DNA from: Hirudo medicinalis
Taxonomy: Eukaryota > Annelida > Clitellata > Hirudinida > Hirudinidae
Length of the DNA stretch: 64,000 nt
Direction: 5' to 3'
Assembly: GCA_011800805.1 (NCBI GenBank)
Contig: MPNW01000019.1
Location: 62,001-126,000, forward strand
Shown here: positions 10,637-22,146 of the stretch, in pieces
Layout: each line of letters opens with the position of its first letter
Position numbering within the stretch: position 1 is the stretch's first letter
Program-made: the position numbers and the translations under genes
Notes under the pieces: generated by a model
Told to the model about the DNA's origin: nothing
The model's input: the letters and a program-made list of their open reading frames with translations, nothing else
The model's database searches: none

Positions 10637-12382
10637 ATGTTGCAAACAGTCGATGATAAACTCTTGGGTGCGGTCGAAAGTGGAAATTTAAATCTTGTTT
10701 CCCAATTGATGAGTAGTGGCCTAGGAATCAATGCGATTTTTTTCAGCACCAAAACAAATGAGCGAATGTCTGTGCTGAGTTTGGCTGCCCATGAAAACCA
10801 AGTTGAAATTGTAAAATATTTATTGGAAAATTTATTAGCTCCAGTCAACTACCAGGTAAGAAAACTACTAAATAAAATTTGTGTTGAGTTTCACATGAAT
10901 TTCACATGATTATTTCTGCTTTGAATCAGTTTTTGATTGACAGTACAATGTATTTTATGTTTATTAGATGTGCTTTAACTGAATTTACTTTTAGGACTCA
11001 CTCTTCAGATCAGCACTTCATTGGTCATGTATTGGCAATTCCTTGGAGTCTGCAAAATTACTTTTAAGGGGACATGCTGATGTCAACGCCTGTGATAGAG
11101 ACAATGTTACGCCAATCATATTTGCTGCCATGGTTGGTTCTGTTGGACTAACCAGATTACTCATTGACAATGGAGCCAAGGTGTTAATAATTAAAATTAG
11201 TTTACTCCAATGTCCATGGCATTTAGTATTTCATTTATTTTTAATTTTATGTTTCCATAAATAAATATATTTAGATTTAAATTAATAGGGAACTTTCTAT
11301 TTATTTATGGAGAGAAGTTTAATTTGAATCTATCAAGTAAATCTCCTTGATATTCAAAATACCTATTAGTATGTTTACAATTTAATAATATTTTCATTTA
11401 AACTTGTTTTAATAAAATAACCTCACCATTTAGAGGAGATTGCTTTTTCAACTATCTGTTTGCAGTTTTTTTTTAAAGTATGTCAAAACTTTGTTGCTAA
11501 ATTTATATTTGTAGTTTTTATTATTAACCGACTGATCAGTTCCGGCCTCTCAGGCAGGGGTATTCAACTACATTTTATGAAGGGCCATATTTTTTTATGC
11601 CTAGTGACTGGGGGCCAGATCTTTTTGTCGTCAACATGGCAAGCACATCATAGTGCTAATTATTCACTTTTTACATACTTTATGAAGTTTTTACTTATTT
11701 AAAACACTGCAAGCTGATAGCTGAAAAAGCAATCTCCTCTAAATGGCGAGCTGATTTTAACAAAATATGTTCAAATGAAAATATCTATTGGTTGAACCAA
11801 TATATTATGCAATCATGATGTTTATGCAAGTTCTGTTTATGTCATTGACTTAAGTTACATTATCTTTCCCATAAATTAATTTATTTAGTTAAGTAATTTA
11901 TTTGTTTTTGGCAGACAAAATTTAAATTATTTGAAAATGTTTTAAAGGTTTCTGCAAAAGACAGATCTCATTCCACAGCTCTACATTATTCAACTTTTCA
12001 TGGGAAGAGAGAAATAACATATCTCCTTATTAAAGGGGGTAACGTTTCCAATGAACGCATAGTTTTTGGACAAGGAACTCCCTTAGCCAATCTGACCTAT
12101 CACTCAGATTTTGAAAACATTACCTGCTTGATCGAAGCCGGTTATGACATGAGCCATGACTCCTGGATCCCACAATATGAGAAGCATGTTGGACTTGTTG
12201 TCACCTCCCCTGATATTGCCAGCTACCTCAAATTTGAATACTTCAATCCTTCCCCTCTTAGGCGTCTCTGTCGTGCATCATTTAGAAATCGTTTCAATGG
12301 GATTGCACTGGAAAAAAAAATCAATGAACTCTCAATACCTAACACCACAAAAATGTGTCTGCTTCTAAATGCAGTTGTTTAG
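10637..12382 (+). CDS. Ankyrin repeat and SOCS box (ASB) protein, complete, 3 exons
   Basis: Predicted substrate receptor of a Cullin-5/Elongin B-C ubiquitin ligase. Exons 10637-10855, 10995-11180 and 11948-12382 are all phase 0 and give 279 residues. Ankyrin repeats: GAVESGNLNLVSQLMSSG, then SVLSLAAHENQVEIVKYLLE, SALHWSCIGNSLESAKLLLR with HADVNACDRDNVTPIIFAA, and TALHYSTFHGKREITYLLIK. A SOCS box ends the protein (about residues 236-275): the BC-box SPLRRLCRASFRNRF and the Cul5-box-like LSIPNTTK (a variant of LPLP). The start is the first ATG in frame, with context TTACCATGT. Which vertebrate ASB it corresponds to cannot be decided by eye. Intron 2 holds a foldback repeat. Confidence 0.9.
11385..11790. 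repeat. Foldback (inverted-repeat) element in ASB intron 2
   Basis: Arms about 11385-11465 and 11707-11790 are imperfect reverse complements. The best block is TTTAGAGGAGATTGCTTTTT in the left arm against AAAAAGCAATCTCCTCTAAA in the right, with weaker pairing for a further 40 bp outward. The 240-bp loop contains a hAT-like transposon end (11550-11650). Confidence 0.8.
11550..11650 (+). mobile_element. hAT-like transposon terminal fragment
   Basis: CAGGGGTATTCAACTACATT followed by GAAGGGCCATATTT and GGGGGCCAGATC resembles the ends of non-autonomous hAT elements (CAGGGGT..CAA-C...GGGCCA style). No matching opposite end was found, so it looks truncated or nested in the foldback repeat. Family assignment is from memory of the general motif. 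Confidence 0.4.
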
Positions 12383-14269
12383 ATGCTTGTTAAGAGCTTT
12401 CAAAATTGTGACATTGGTGACTTTTTTTAAGATTTCTAATATGTAATCATTGTATTCTGGTTGTTTTCTATAACCTGCTGTGATTACTTGATGTTTGTTA
12501 GAAATTAATTTTATTTTTCACCATTATTTTCTTTTTTTTTCCAGTCATATGGAAAGCTATGTTTTTGCTTTATGTTTTTGGTTGTTTTGTTTAAATTATT
12601 TTGATCTGATTTAAAAGTGTGCTCAAGGCATGAGCCTTCAAATTTTTATTTGATTTTCACATCAATCAAGAGATCTTGCAACTATAACTTATAGTTGATA
12701 TAGTTTCTAGAACGTTGATATAGAACTATATAGTTTCTTTGATATAGAATGTTGTTTTACAAGCAAAATGTTTTTATACCCCATTGAATGTCCTTTAAAT
12801 CTTTTTAAAAGATCTTAACTGATCTTACACATCTTACACATGCTTATAGATTTTACTGATCTGATTCATTCTTATTTGTGGAAGGCTTAAATGATGCTAG
12901 CATAAGTATTAGCAAATTGATTATTGACCACTCTGAAACCAAAGCTTCTAGGAAAAAGATGAAGGATCACCATGTCACCATGTCATGGATGTGAATAATA
13001 ATTGCCTGGCATGAAATTATTCTATTTATGATTGTCAGGTATCTGTGCTCACATGATTTGGTTGTCAAGGAAGAATTTATATCGAGTTTTATTTAAAGAA
13101 GATGATCTCAACATATGTAGGATTCAAAAATAGAAGAAGCTCAAGTTCTTTATCTGATTGCGGTTTCAATGAAGTCTATGCACAGTGCGATATTCCAAGG
13201 AATAAGAGGAGACTACCTCATTTTATCAATGTTTATTTAAGCTCTTGAAGATACCGATAAACCAAATAAATAAGCTTAGCCAGGAAAATCTTGGACGAGG
13301 GTTTTGCCTCACCTCTCTCTCCGCAGGAAAAAGTTGGAATTGCGTCCCTTGAGCAAACGCCCCGCCCTGATTTTTCTGAGGTTGAAGCATGGACTCAACT
13401 TGTGAGAATCGATGTTGACTTCTCATGTTTAGGTTTGTAACACAATTCACCTATGTGCCACACAGATGTTAATTTGTTCTCACCCAGAGAGAATGCTTTG
13501 TTGCAAAGCAAGCTCTCACATTGTATAGACAAGTCTGTATGGAGTGTCGAATAAATTTTTCCAGATGATGTCTGCAGTCATTTCGGTGGCGTTAGAGGGG
13601 ACAAGTGCTTTCTCAACTTTTTGAAAATTATGAAATTATAACGTTTTTTGCTCTTATGAGCATATAAGTTGGATGAGTATGGATCTTCTAGGCTTCAACA
13701 TTGACAAATTCAAAATCAGACGTCACTTATTAGGAATATGCATTTAAATGTTGTTCTCTCGATTGTTTCATTGTAGCATTGTTTCTGACATTGTAGTTCT
13801 TTACACTACTATCGACATGAAAATGTCCGTTTTTTATTTTTACAAATCAAGAAAAGTCCATGAGATAGTCGTTTAAGAATATGGAGAATTGAGATAGCAA
13901 GCGAACCCTGTAAAAAAATTATGAAGAACGTTTAACATTAGGTAACCGTTGAAATTATTACGATAAATAGCAAAATGAATTTACAAATTAAAGAAAAGTT
14001 CAATTTGTGTGATTTAGAAAGTCATGAGACTGAAATAGTACTCCCCAACTTTAGGGATGCGGCTATTCAATCATTTTTGTCCATGTTCGAATGATTACTT
14101 TTTACAAATAATTTACATTCAGACATTTCAATATTGATCTTATAAATAGGTTCTACTGCAGCTGCATTTTAGAGCTGACTCCTGTAAACATTGCGACTAG
14201 TGTTGCCACCTAAATCTGCTTTCACGGATGTATGTTGTAGACATTGTATAGCAAAAATTTATTACCAGG
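12383..14269. other. Intergenic spacer between ASB and MTMR9 genes
   Basis: Mostly AT-rich non-coding sequence. A less AT-rich block at about 13225-13560 looks repeat-like but matches nothing else in the window. The last 150 bp should contain the MTMR9 promoter and 5' UTR. Confidence 0.35.
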
Positions 14270-17200
14270 ATGGAGTTTATGGAGTATATTCCCATACCGA
14301 AGTTGGACGGTGTAACACTGTATCGAGCCAATCAGTTACCTATTGAAGGAACTTTGTGCATTACTGCTCATCATCTTATATTGTCATCAAGGCAGGACCA
14401 AAGCGAGGAATTGTGGGTAAGTTCTGCATACGAGATATGGAATTTGTAATGATTTAATTAAATTATATACACAGTGTGTGTTTTGTGGTTTTAGTTACTT
14501 CACAAGAATGTGGATATTGTGGAAAAGAAGTTGAGTGATGGTAACATGTTAACACTGAAATGCAAAGATTTCCAAATTCTTAAATTAGACATACCTACGG
14601 GAGAAGAATGTCTCAGCATTGCAGCATCTATTGAAGCTCTCTCTAACATTGGTGGGCCACATTGATTTGCACATTATTTTAAAGAAAAAAATAAACCTTA
14701 GATAATGTATAAAATTGGTGACACATAGATAATAATAAAAATTTATAAATAAATATATTGAATGAATACTAATAATAAATAAAACTACTTTGGAGCACCT
14801 GTTTTTTGTGAAGGAAGAGAATTGGAATTATTGACATTGGGTTATTACATATTGAACAGATGTAAGGATGAGTAATTAGTTGAGAAATGAAAAGTTTTGA
14901 GAGGTGATCGTGAGTTGTAAAATAATTATTTGACAATCAATAGGGCATTTTTGATAAATAAATATATTTTCCGAAGAAACTTCTGATTACGACAACATGC
15001 TGGGCATTAAGTCATTGAATCCCGTACCCTTTAGACAAGACAGTAACATTAAAGAAATAAAAATACTTACTTTTTTTTATCATATTGGATTGTAAATAAA
15101 AACTATTTATTCTTGTTGCAGAAGATGCCACCCTTTCTTACTCATTTTATAATAGAGTACCAATTGAAATGCTTGAAGATGGTTGGCAGGCTTACTCTGC
15201 CGAATCCGAATTTAATACAATAAAGAATTTCATTGCTCATGAATGGAGGCTAAGTTATGTTAATAAGGACTTTAAGGTAGCCCCCTTGTCTTAAAATCTT
15301 TGAATTAATATTAGGTTAGGCCTGTAGGTTGGCCGAATGGGTTAAATTCCTGCATATGGCGGTGGTGGCAACGGTCGTAATGTGTTGTGTTCGAAACCCA
15401 GCCTGCACTGTTGCGAGCGCCCTTGGTAATGAGCACTATATGAATAAATGAACTACATTTTTAAACATATTAAATTTTTTTCCAAATAGACCACTTTTTC
15501 ATCATTCAAACCAGGTTTGCCCATCATATCCAGAAGCTGTAATAGTCCTTAAAAGTGTGGATGATGCAACCATTGCTAAAGCTGCAGCATTTCGCCAAGG
15601 AGGAAGATTCCCTCTTCTCAGCTACTTTCACAAGCCAAATGGTGTAAGTTGTTCAAACTTACAACAATTTATTTTTATCAATTGAGCAAGTTCATGTTTG
15701 CAAAATAATCAAAATACATGCATTCATTTCAAAGATGGTGATCATGAGATGCAGCCAGCCACTGACAGGACCCAACAACAGAAGAAGTCGAGAGGATGAA
15801 TTGATTGTCAATTCAGTTTTAAACACTTCGAGAAGGATTAGAGGATACATTGTTGACACGAGGACATTGGCTATGACCAAAATGTCTATAGCAAGAGGTA
15901 TGATTGGTGTATGTTAGAAAAATTACTATTGTTATGAGTTTATTCATTTGTTATGATAAACAAGGTGGAGGAACTGAGCCTGAAGCTTTTTACCCTCAGT
16001 GGAGAAGGATTAACCAACCAATTGATAGACCTAACACTTTCCATGAGTCACTGGTGAAGCTCATTGAGGGTGTGTTTATGTATTTCAAATGAAATACCTT
16101 TTATAGTCATGTATTACATAATACTCTTCAATGATATAATAATACATGTCAGAAAGATCTGAAAAACTAGCTCATCATATCTTTCATTCTCTGATTGTTA
16201 TTAAAAGATAATTCTTTTCTGATGATGCTCCAGCTTTTCAGACCTTCAAATGTAAATGCAAATGTAGTTCATTTACATAGCGCCATATGCATAGCATCAG
16301 AGGCTCTTTTTGTTAACCATTTATGTAGTGCTCCTTCCCAATGGCGCTTGTGGCAGTGCAGGTTGGGTTTCGAACACAATGCATTATGATTGTTGCCATT
16401 GCTGCTGCATGCAGGAAAGCAACCCATTTGGCCAACTTGCAAGGCAAGACATGTACTTTCTTCAAAATATTTCTGATCCTTCAGAAAATGTATGAACATC
16501 TGGGATGTTTAGTTCTTGAAATTTCTGACAATGGCAGATTCAAAGTAAAGGTTTTTGTATTTGACTGATCTTTTAAATGCCTTATGTAACTGAATAGGAA
16601 AAGGCCATGTTTAATCACTCTACCATTTATTCTATAGCTCTACCTATCCAAGGACATACCTTGGCAGTGCAGGCTGGGTTGCGAATGGGATGCATTCCAT
16701 ATATAGGAACACAACCCATTCAGCTAACCTGCTTGTCCTTTCTCTCTGTCGCTAAGACGTCTTTCTGAACATATTTACAATAATGCTTGCTAACAGACTT
16801 TTTAATAATAAATGAATTATTTGACAATGTTCTTTATGGAATCCTATTACAATAGCCAGACTTTATGATCGTACCATAAAATATTATTTCATGTGAAGTA
16901 GGGTGGCCCTTATTTTCGAAGTTTTAAAATTTTACTGTCTGACCCCCCAAATGAGTTCCAATATATAAAAAAATAATTCAGGCCAAATATGAGCAGGATT
17001 GGACAATATTTAGAGGTTGCTCAATGAAGTTTTAGTTGCCTGAGAAAATCCAATTCAGTGAAAGAACCAAGATTCGTCTAAATGTTTAATAATTTAGTAA
17101 AATTCAGTTTTTCATTAACATAATAAATATGAATGTAATTACACAAATAGAAACCAAGAATTTTTGGTATATTTGGCTAAATAATTTATAATTTTCTTTA

Positions 17201-20200
17201 GTAAGCTTGTAACATATCTTGTGGAGGGTACCTCTTGGGCAACTGACATAGTGTTTAAATAAATCTTGTTCTAGCATTTTGTAATCATCTCGCATTTTAA
17301 AATGTCTTCTAGCCTTGTTTCAAATAAATCAAATTAAATTATTACACATGATTAGTGATCTTAGCATTTTCAAATGACATTGCATTCACAAATTGATCTT
17401 GTTAGCATGCTATGGAATTGAAGGAAATAAATTTCCATCAGAGGGTCAGGTTCTAGGTTGCTTTCTATATCTCCACTAATTTTTGAAAGAGGATATTCAA
17501 AAGGCTGCAATCTGCACTATTGATAGAGTCAAGGATTTCCGATTTCAAGCTGAAATTCTGACTTAGCATTGTCAAAATTCTATACAAAAGAAAGGACGAC
17601 CAGGCTTGGAGTTGACAATGTTCTGCTCCAACAACAAAAGAAACAGAATGAGAAAAATAACTTTGAAAAACGACTGGGCCGATCTCAACTTGATAAAGAT
17701 ACCTTGCCAGATAAAGCTGTTAGAGATCATCAGCCGAAGAAAGCCACCAAATTGGAAGAAGTTTTGAGTTCCTGGCTTGACTCTCTCGGTCACAATTTAA
17801 GATGACTTTGCAAAAGTCATGGGGCCTCTTACATATGAACATATTTATTGCAAAAGTTTATACCAAATTCTGATTCTTGGTACCTCTTGCCTCAAAAGCA
17901 ACTGGGAATGATCTTCAACTTGTTCAACAACTCCATGCTTACCCTGACCAGAATATCGATACTGCATCATTGCGCAAGATTGCAGGTCACTTGCACAGTA
18001 ATTGTCATAAGCTTTAATCTTTTTCTGTCTCTTCAATTCAGAAGTGGATTCCATCAAGAAGAGTGAAATCAAAGGTTGACAAAATAATGGACTTGATAAT
18101 GGTACAGAAGAAGAGACTTTCTAATTTTGTCTCAAAGAGACAAAGAAGCAGAAATCTGTTTTCTAGTTTGGGAATGACAGTTTGATTTCTAGCCAAAGAT
18201 CCTGATTCAGGAAACAGCAGTGACTTCAAGGCTTCAGAGGCAATCTTAACTTCACAGTCAGTAATGAGTGATCATGCAGAACTAGAGTTGGCTTTGATTC
18301 AAGATGCCACAAAGTCTGTCTGATTCAAGAGCGAATGACAGCTGCAATATGCTTCGCATATTATCGAACAGAATCGGGCAAATTTTCAGAATGCAAAAAA
18401 AAATCCATCTTCTTGCTTAATTAACCTGGGGAAAATGGTCATAGTGTTTAAATATGTGTATTGTAGATCATTTTGTTTGTTTCTATAAATGAGAATTATT
18501 TTTAGTTGTAAGAATCAATTTTCTTTGTGAAACCTGTGACGATTCTGGATCGACTTTGGTCATGGATATCATATTTTCGTATGAGAAAACTTTGATGTTG
18601 TTGAGTGACCTCTAAATAATAATATTTTTTTATCAAACTTTGCACATAACATTTTTTTATGAAATGTAACCATTTGATAGTCAGACCTAATATTTAAAAA
18701 AAAAAATTTTATCATATGAGGGCCACCCTAGTGTGCAGGAAGTGACACAATATAATCTTTGAAACATCTCCAAATATAAATCAAAGAGCTTTTTCCATGG
18801 AGTTTAATTAATATTCAAATTTTACTTTGCAAACCTATTGAAATATTATTAAGTATGAATAGAGGAACAAAATAATTAAAACTTTGAGCTTATATATATA
18901 TATATGTTAGTTTTTCAGATAACTGGGCAAAATGTAGGGTATCTACAACTGTCACAACTTTATAGCAGGCACTTCACAATGTAATACATAACACAAATGT
19001 TATGATATATGCATGAATAATGTAATATATGTAATAATACAATTTCATCTCAAAATTCCATTTTGGGGATACTATCATGAAACCATTTTTATCAACAACT
19101 ACCATTAAGTAATCTTGCAGTTGTTGATTGTCATGTCCAAATAAATCATAGCAAGTCACTTTAGTTTAAAACTAAGCTCTATTTGGCTGCCTTCATGAGA
19201 TTTCTTTCTGGTTCCTGGTTACTTTCCTGGAAAGTAATAATTTGTCATAATTGTGTCTTCAATTGATGAACTTGTTGTTTAAAGCTTTTATAGAAGTGTA
19301 TTTCTCTACTTATTGCAATTAATGTAGCTTGTTTGGATGTTGGTGCCACTTTGGACAAATGGTTGAACAAACTGGAATCGAGTGGGTGGCTAAGTCATGT
19401 GAAGGACACACTTAATTGTGCTTGCTGTGTAGCACAACACATAGAAAATGGGGGAAGTGTGCTTCTCCATGGAGGTGAAGGAATGGATACCACCTTAATG
19501 GTATCTGCATTGGCCCAAATCATCTTAAACCCAGATTGCAGAACAGTTGTAGGGTTTGTCATTGCTTTCTTGAAACTTCATGATCATACAAAAGTTATAT
19601 GTTGATAATTTATTGATGTGGTTGGGATAGTTACTCTTAGGTATTGTTTTAGAGTTATGATCATCTTATTTTGTCAATTCTTTCAGATTTGAAGCACTGC
19701 TAGAGCGTGAATGGGTACAAGCGGGTCACCCGTTCGGAAATAGATGCAACAAATCTGCATTTGCAACTTCCAGGCAAAAGCATGAATCACCTGTGTTTCT
19801 CCTATTTCTTGATTGCATTTGGCAGGTACGCATTATTTGTATATTCGAAAGATTTTTTGCATTTTTTGTTTTGTTTAACGTTTATGCAGATTTGGCAGCA
19901 GTTCTCTTGTTCCTTTGAATTCAATGAAATGTTTTTGGTAGTTCTGTTCAAACATGCATATGCATCACAGTTTGGTTAGTAGTTAAGTTATCATATTATA
20001 TAAATGGTTGACAAGAAGCGCCTCTGACGCTATGCATATGGCGCTATATAAATGAAGTACATTTACATTTACATTTCTTTTTAAATGCTTTTGCAAAGAA
20101 AATATTTTCAGGCACCTTTTTATTCAATAATGAAAAAGAAAGACAGGAATGCAAAGTAAAGGAAAGAACAATTTCTCTCTGGTTGGTTTGTTATCAAAAT

Positions 20201-21006
20201 GTTGATTTGTATTTGAGAATATCATTTTATTTGCATTTACCAGGTCTTACCTAAACTGCCCAAAAATATTATACCAGTACCTGAACCCTCTTTATGAACC
20301 AAACTCGTCAATTATATGGCCATCGGTGGCACCTCATTCATTGGTAAGTTCATAAATTTAGATGATCCCTATAGATTTTTGTCAGTTGAAAATGGTGAAT
20401 CAATTCTAATTTTTTAGTTTTTTTCTGACAACTTGCTAAGATAAATAACTTTAATATTGCCATTAATCACTTTTTAATATTATTTCATTTTAAATTTTGC
20501 CCAGTAATTATGCTGTAGCATAAATCTGTCACTTGGTCATTTCAAAATCAGAATAATTTCATTTGTAGCAATTGTGGACCGGGCTATATCAAAGTTGGCA
20601 GCGTTATCTCCCTATCCAGTCAGAAATTTGGGAGGAGATAGTCCAGATTAAGCAAGACAACAGGAATTCAAAGTCAACTGTGATTAAGATGAGAAAGTAT
20701 GTTTCTATTTTTGTACCTTAGTAAGTCACTAAAAGTATATTTTAAATTTTGCCTCACTTAAAGCTTGTGCTATGAATTGTGCCAACATGTGAAAAAATGT
20801 GTTAAATAACAATTAAAATGGTGCAATTAAATGTTTGTAAACATTTCAGCAGATTGAGAGCTCAATGTTACAAATATGTATGAACACTTCAATAGCAGCA
20901 TATTCATTGTTTAAAAACATTGTTTAGGCATCTTGCTGGTCTTCAAGAGGAAGCACTGAGGATTGGACTTGCTAGGACAACTATGGAGGAAGAAAAAAAA
21001 GCCTAA
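14270..21006 (+). CDS. MTMR9: Myotubularin-related protein 9 (MTMR9) pseudophosphatase, complete, 13 exons
   Basis: Catalytically dead myotubularin that in vertebrates binds and activates MTMR6/7/8 on endosomal phosphoinositides. Exons: 14270-14416, 14495-14651, 15122-15276, 15515-15643, 15735-15897, 15965-16069, 19328-19553, 19687-19825, 19890-19974, 20112-20181, 20244-20343, 20569-20696 and 20928-21006. Phases all agree and give 560 residues (human 549). It has an N-terminal PH-GRAM domain (ITAHHLILSS), then the myotubularin core (PLTGPNNRRSREDE, YPQWRRI, ALLEREWVQAGHPFGNRC, FLLFLDCIWQ, CSFEFNE, HAYASQFG, IIWPSVAPHSL) and a charged C-terminal coiled coil. The CX5R loop is replaced by HGGEGMDT (His333), the MTMR9 hallmark, so no phosphatase activity is expected. 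Intron 6 (3.26 kb) is by far the largest and is packed with repeats. Confidence 0.96.
15320..15460 (+). repeat. tRNA-derived SINE, family A, copy 1
   Basis: In MTMR9 intron 3. It has an A-box-like TTGGCCGAATGGGTTAAAT and a B-box-like TGTTCGAAACCC 57 bp downstream, as expected for an RNA polymerase III promoter from a tRNA. The tail runs GAGCACTATATGAATAAATG and ends in AACTACATTT. Compared with copy 2, an internal segment of the 3' body is deleted. Confidence 0.75.
16262..16444 (-). repeat. tRNA-derived SINE, family A, copy 2 (longest)
   Basis: Reverse orientation in MTMR9 intron 6. Read on the minus strand it starts GTTGGCCAAATGGGTTGCTT, contains GTGTTCGAAACCCAACCTGC and continues with GAGCCTCTGATGCTATGCAT then ATGGCGCTATGTAAATGAAC. 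It lines up along its length with copy 1 and with the 3' fragment at 20000. Confidence 0.75.
16578..16740 (-). repeat. tRNA-derived SINE, family A, copy 3 (diverged)
   Basis: Minus strand shows GGTTAGCTGAATGGGTTGTG near the start and TTCGCAACCCAGCCTGCACT in the middle, homologous to copies 1 and 2. Its distal part (CTTATGTAACTGAATAGG on the plus strand) is shared with the element at 30522, not with copy 2, so it may define a subfamily. Confidence 0.6.
16899..18730 (+). mobile_element. TA-flanked TIR DNA transposon in MTMR9 intron 6, decayed
   Basis: The two ends are inverted copies: TAGGGTGGCCCTTAT at 16899 and ATGAGGGCCACCCTA ending at 18730. The flanking TA on each side fits a TA target-site duplication, as in Tc1/mariner-like and several other DNA transposon groups. 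The element body is 1828 bp (16901-18728). Inside are short open segments, for example one at about 17569-17805 rich in Lys/Gln and segments near 18060-18400 such as VQKKRLSNFVSKRQRSRN and SDHAELELALIQD, interrupted by stops. I do not recognise a DDE transposase, so it is either a decayed autonomous copy or a non-autonomous derivative. Confidence 0.75.
20000..20067 (+). repeat. tRNA-derived SINE, family A, 5'-truncated copy 4
   Basis: Only the 3' body is present, in MTMR9 intron 9: ATAAATGGTTGACAAGAAGC, then CTATGCATATGGCGCTATAT and the tail AAATGAAGTACATTTACATTT. It matches the 3' half of copy 2 almost base for base. Confidence 0.75.
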
Positions 21007-21386
21007 GATCAATTCGTAGCATGAGCTCAACAGAATCATTTACATTGATATCATCTTAATGTACATGACATGCTTTATTATTGCATCACAAATTTATCAG
21101 GACCTACTTGAAAAGGTTTAAGACCTTTCACTGATTGTAAATACTTCAAAAAAGTGTTGATTTTTCTTGTCAACCAGAATGTCATTGCTCACTGGGCAGA
21201 TTGGTTGTTTGATCTCAGTTTGATCCATTCTTTCATTCCGCCTCTATGTTCTGTAACTGCGTGTTGTTCTTCAATCTTGTTATTTATAGTTAGAGGTTGA
21301 ACTTTGTTCCTTAAAGTCTTGTATTCTGTTTGACTCTTTTCTTCATACTTTATAGAAGTTATCAATAACAAAAATTAAATTGGTTC
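21007..21386. other. 3' UTR/intergenic between MTMR9 and a convergent membrane-protein gene
   Basis: MTMR9 (+) and the single-pass membrane gene (-) converge here, so this stretch should hold both 3' UTRs. A 61-codon minus-strand open segment (21189-21371) is in a different frame from the membrane gene's tail and I do not call it coding. Confidence 0.4.
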
Positions 21387-22146
21387 TTAACTGACTTTGA
21401 TGGGTTTGACGCTCACCCTCGACAGCTGGTTGTTGATGGTATTCTGCATTTTCATTGCATATATCTGTTCTTCGTGCTTTCTGTCTTTGACTAATTTCAT
21501 GATTTTGCTTGGTGGGTTGATGTTAATGTTGTCATAATAAAATGCATTTGGTTAATGCAATAATAATACTAATAGCAATGCAAAATTATTTGTTAGGGGC
21601 TGTGACAAAACATTCAAGGGATGTCCAGCTTCTGCATTTAAAATAATGCTTTTGTGGCGTGGCGTTCTTAACGCTGTGAATCATTTGATGAAATGTTTAT
21701 ACTTGCCTGGAATGGAGGAGTAGCACGACAAATATTAACAGGAGTGGAACCGATACACCCAGTCCAATAATGAGTGGCAGGCTTGTTTTTGAGGGCATTA
21801 AAGTTGTCATGCGGGCTGTCATCGAGTCCATGTTTGGGACTGTAGCGTTAGAACCAAATGTTTGCCTCGCAAGAATACTGCAGTTGGATTGTCGGCAGCC
21901 ATCTGATTCAGTAAATATTGAGTTCTTTGAAGCTCTTTGGATTCCTTCTCTAGATGTTGCTTTAAACGGCGCTAATGTCGTCTCATTTTCTCCGCAAAAA
22001 ATAAGGTCATTTCTTTTTAATGCTTTAGGATAATAGCTGCATAAACAACTTTTGGCCCCAAGAATGTTCGCATTTCCGACGCTTTGTAAACTGAGTTTAA
22101 ATACGTCGAAAAAATTGGCTAAATCTGGAGGTTTAGAAGTTTTCAT
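21387..22146 (-). CDS. Uncharacterised single-pass membrane protein, 2 exons seen
   Basis: Not recognised. Exon 22146-21707 encodes a Ser/Thr- and Asn-containing, Cys-bearing region and then a clear membrane segment (SLPLIIGLGVSVPLLLIFV, about residues 123-145). The intron appears to use a GC donor, AG/GCAAGT, which is the usual context for GC-AG introns. The second exon, 21507-21387, gives a basic cytoplasmic tail (KIMKLVKDRKHEEQ ... VSVKPIKVS). The total is about 186 residues from the first ATG. No signal peptide is seen, so a 5' exon may be missing; an open segment on the same strand at 22693-22893 (NQRWFNFENFPLHDLEVLL) is a weak candidate. A GT donor two codons later is the alternative and would give a different tail. 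Topology is inferred as type I. Confidence 0.5.
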
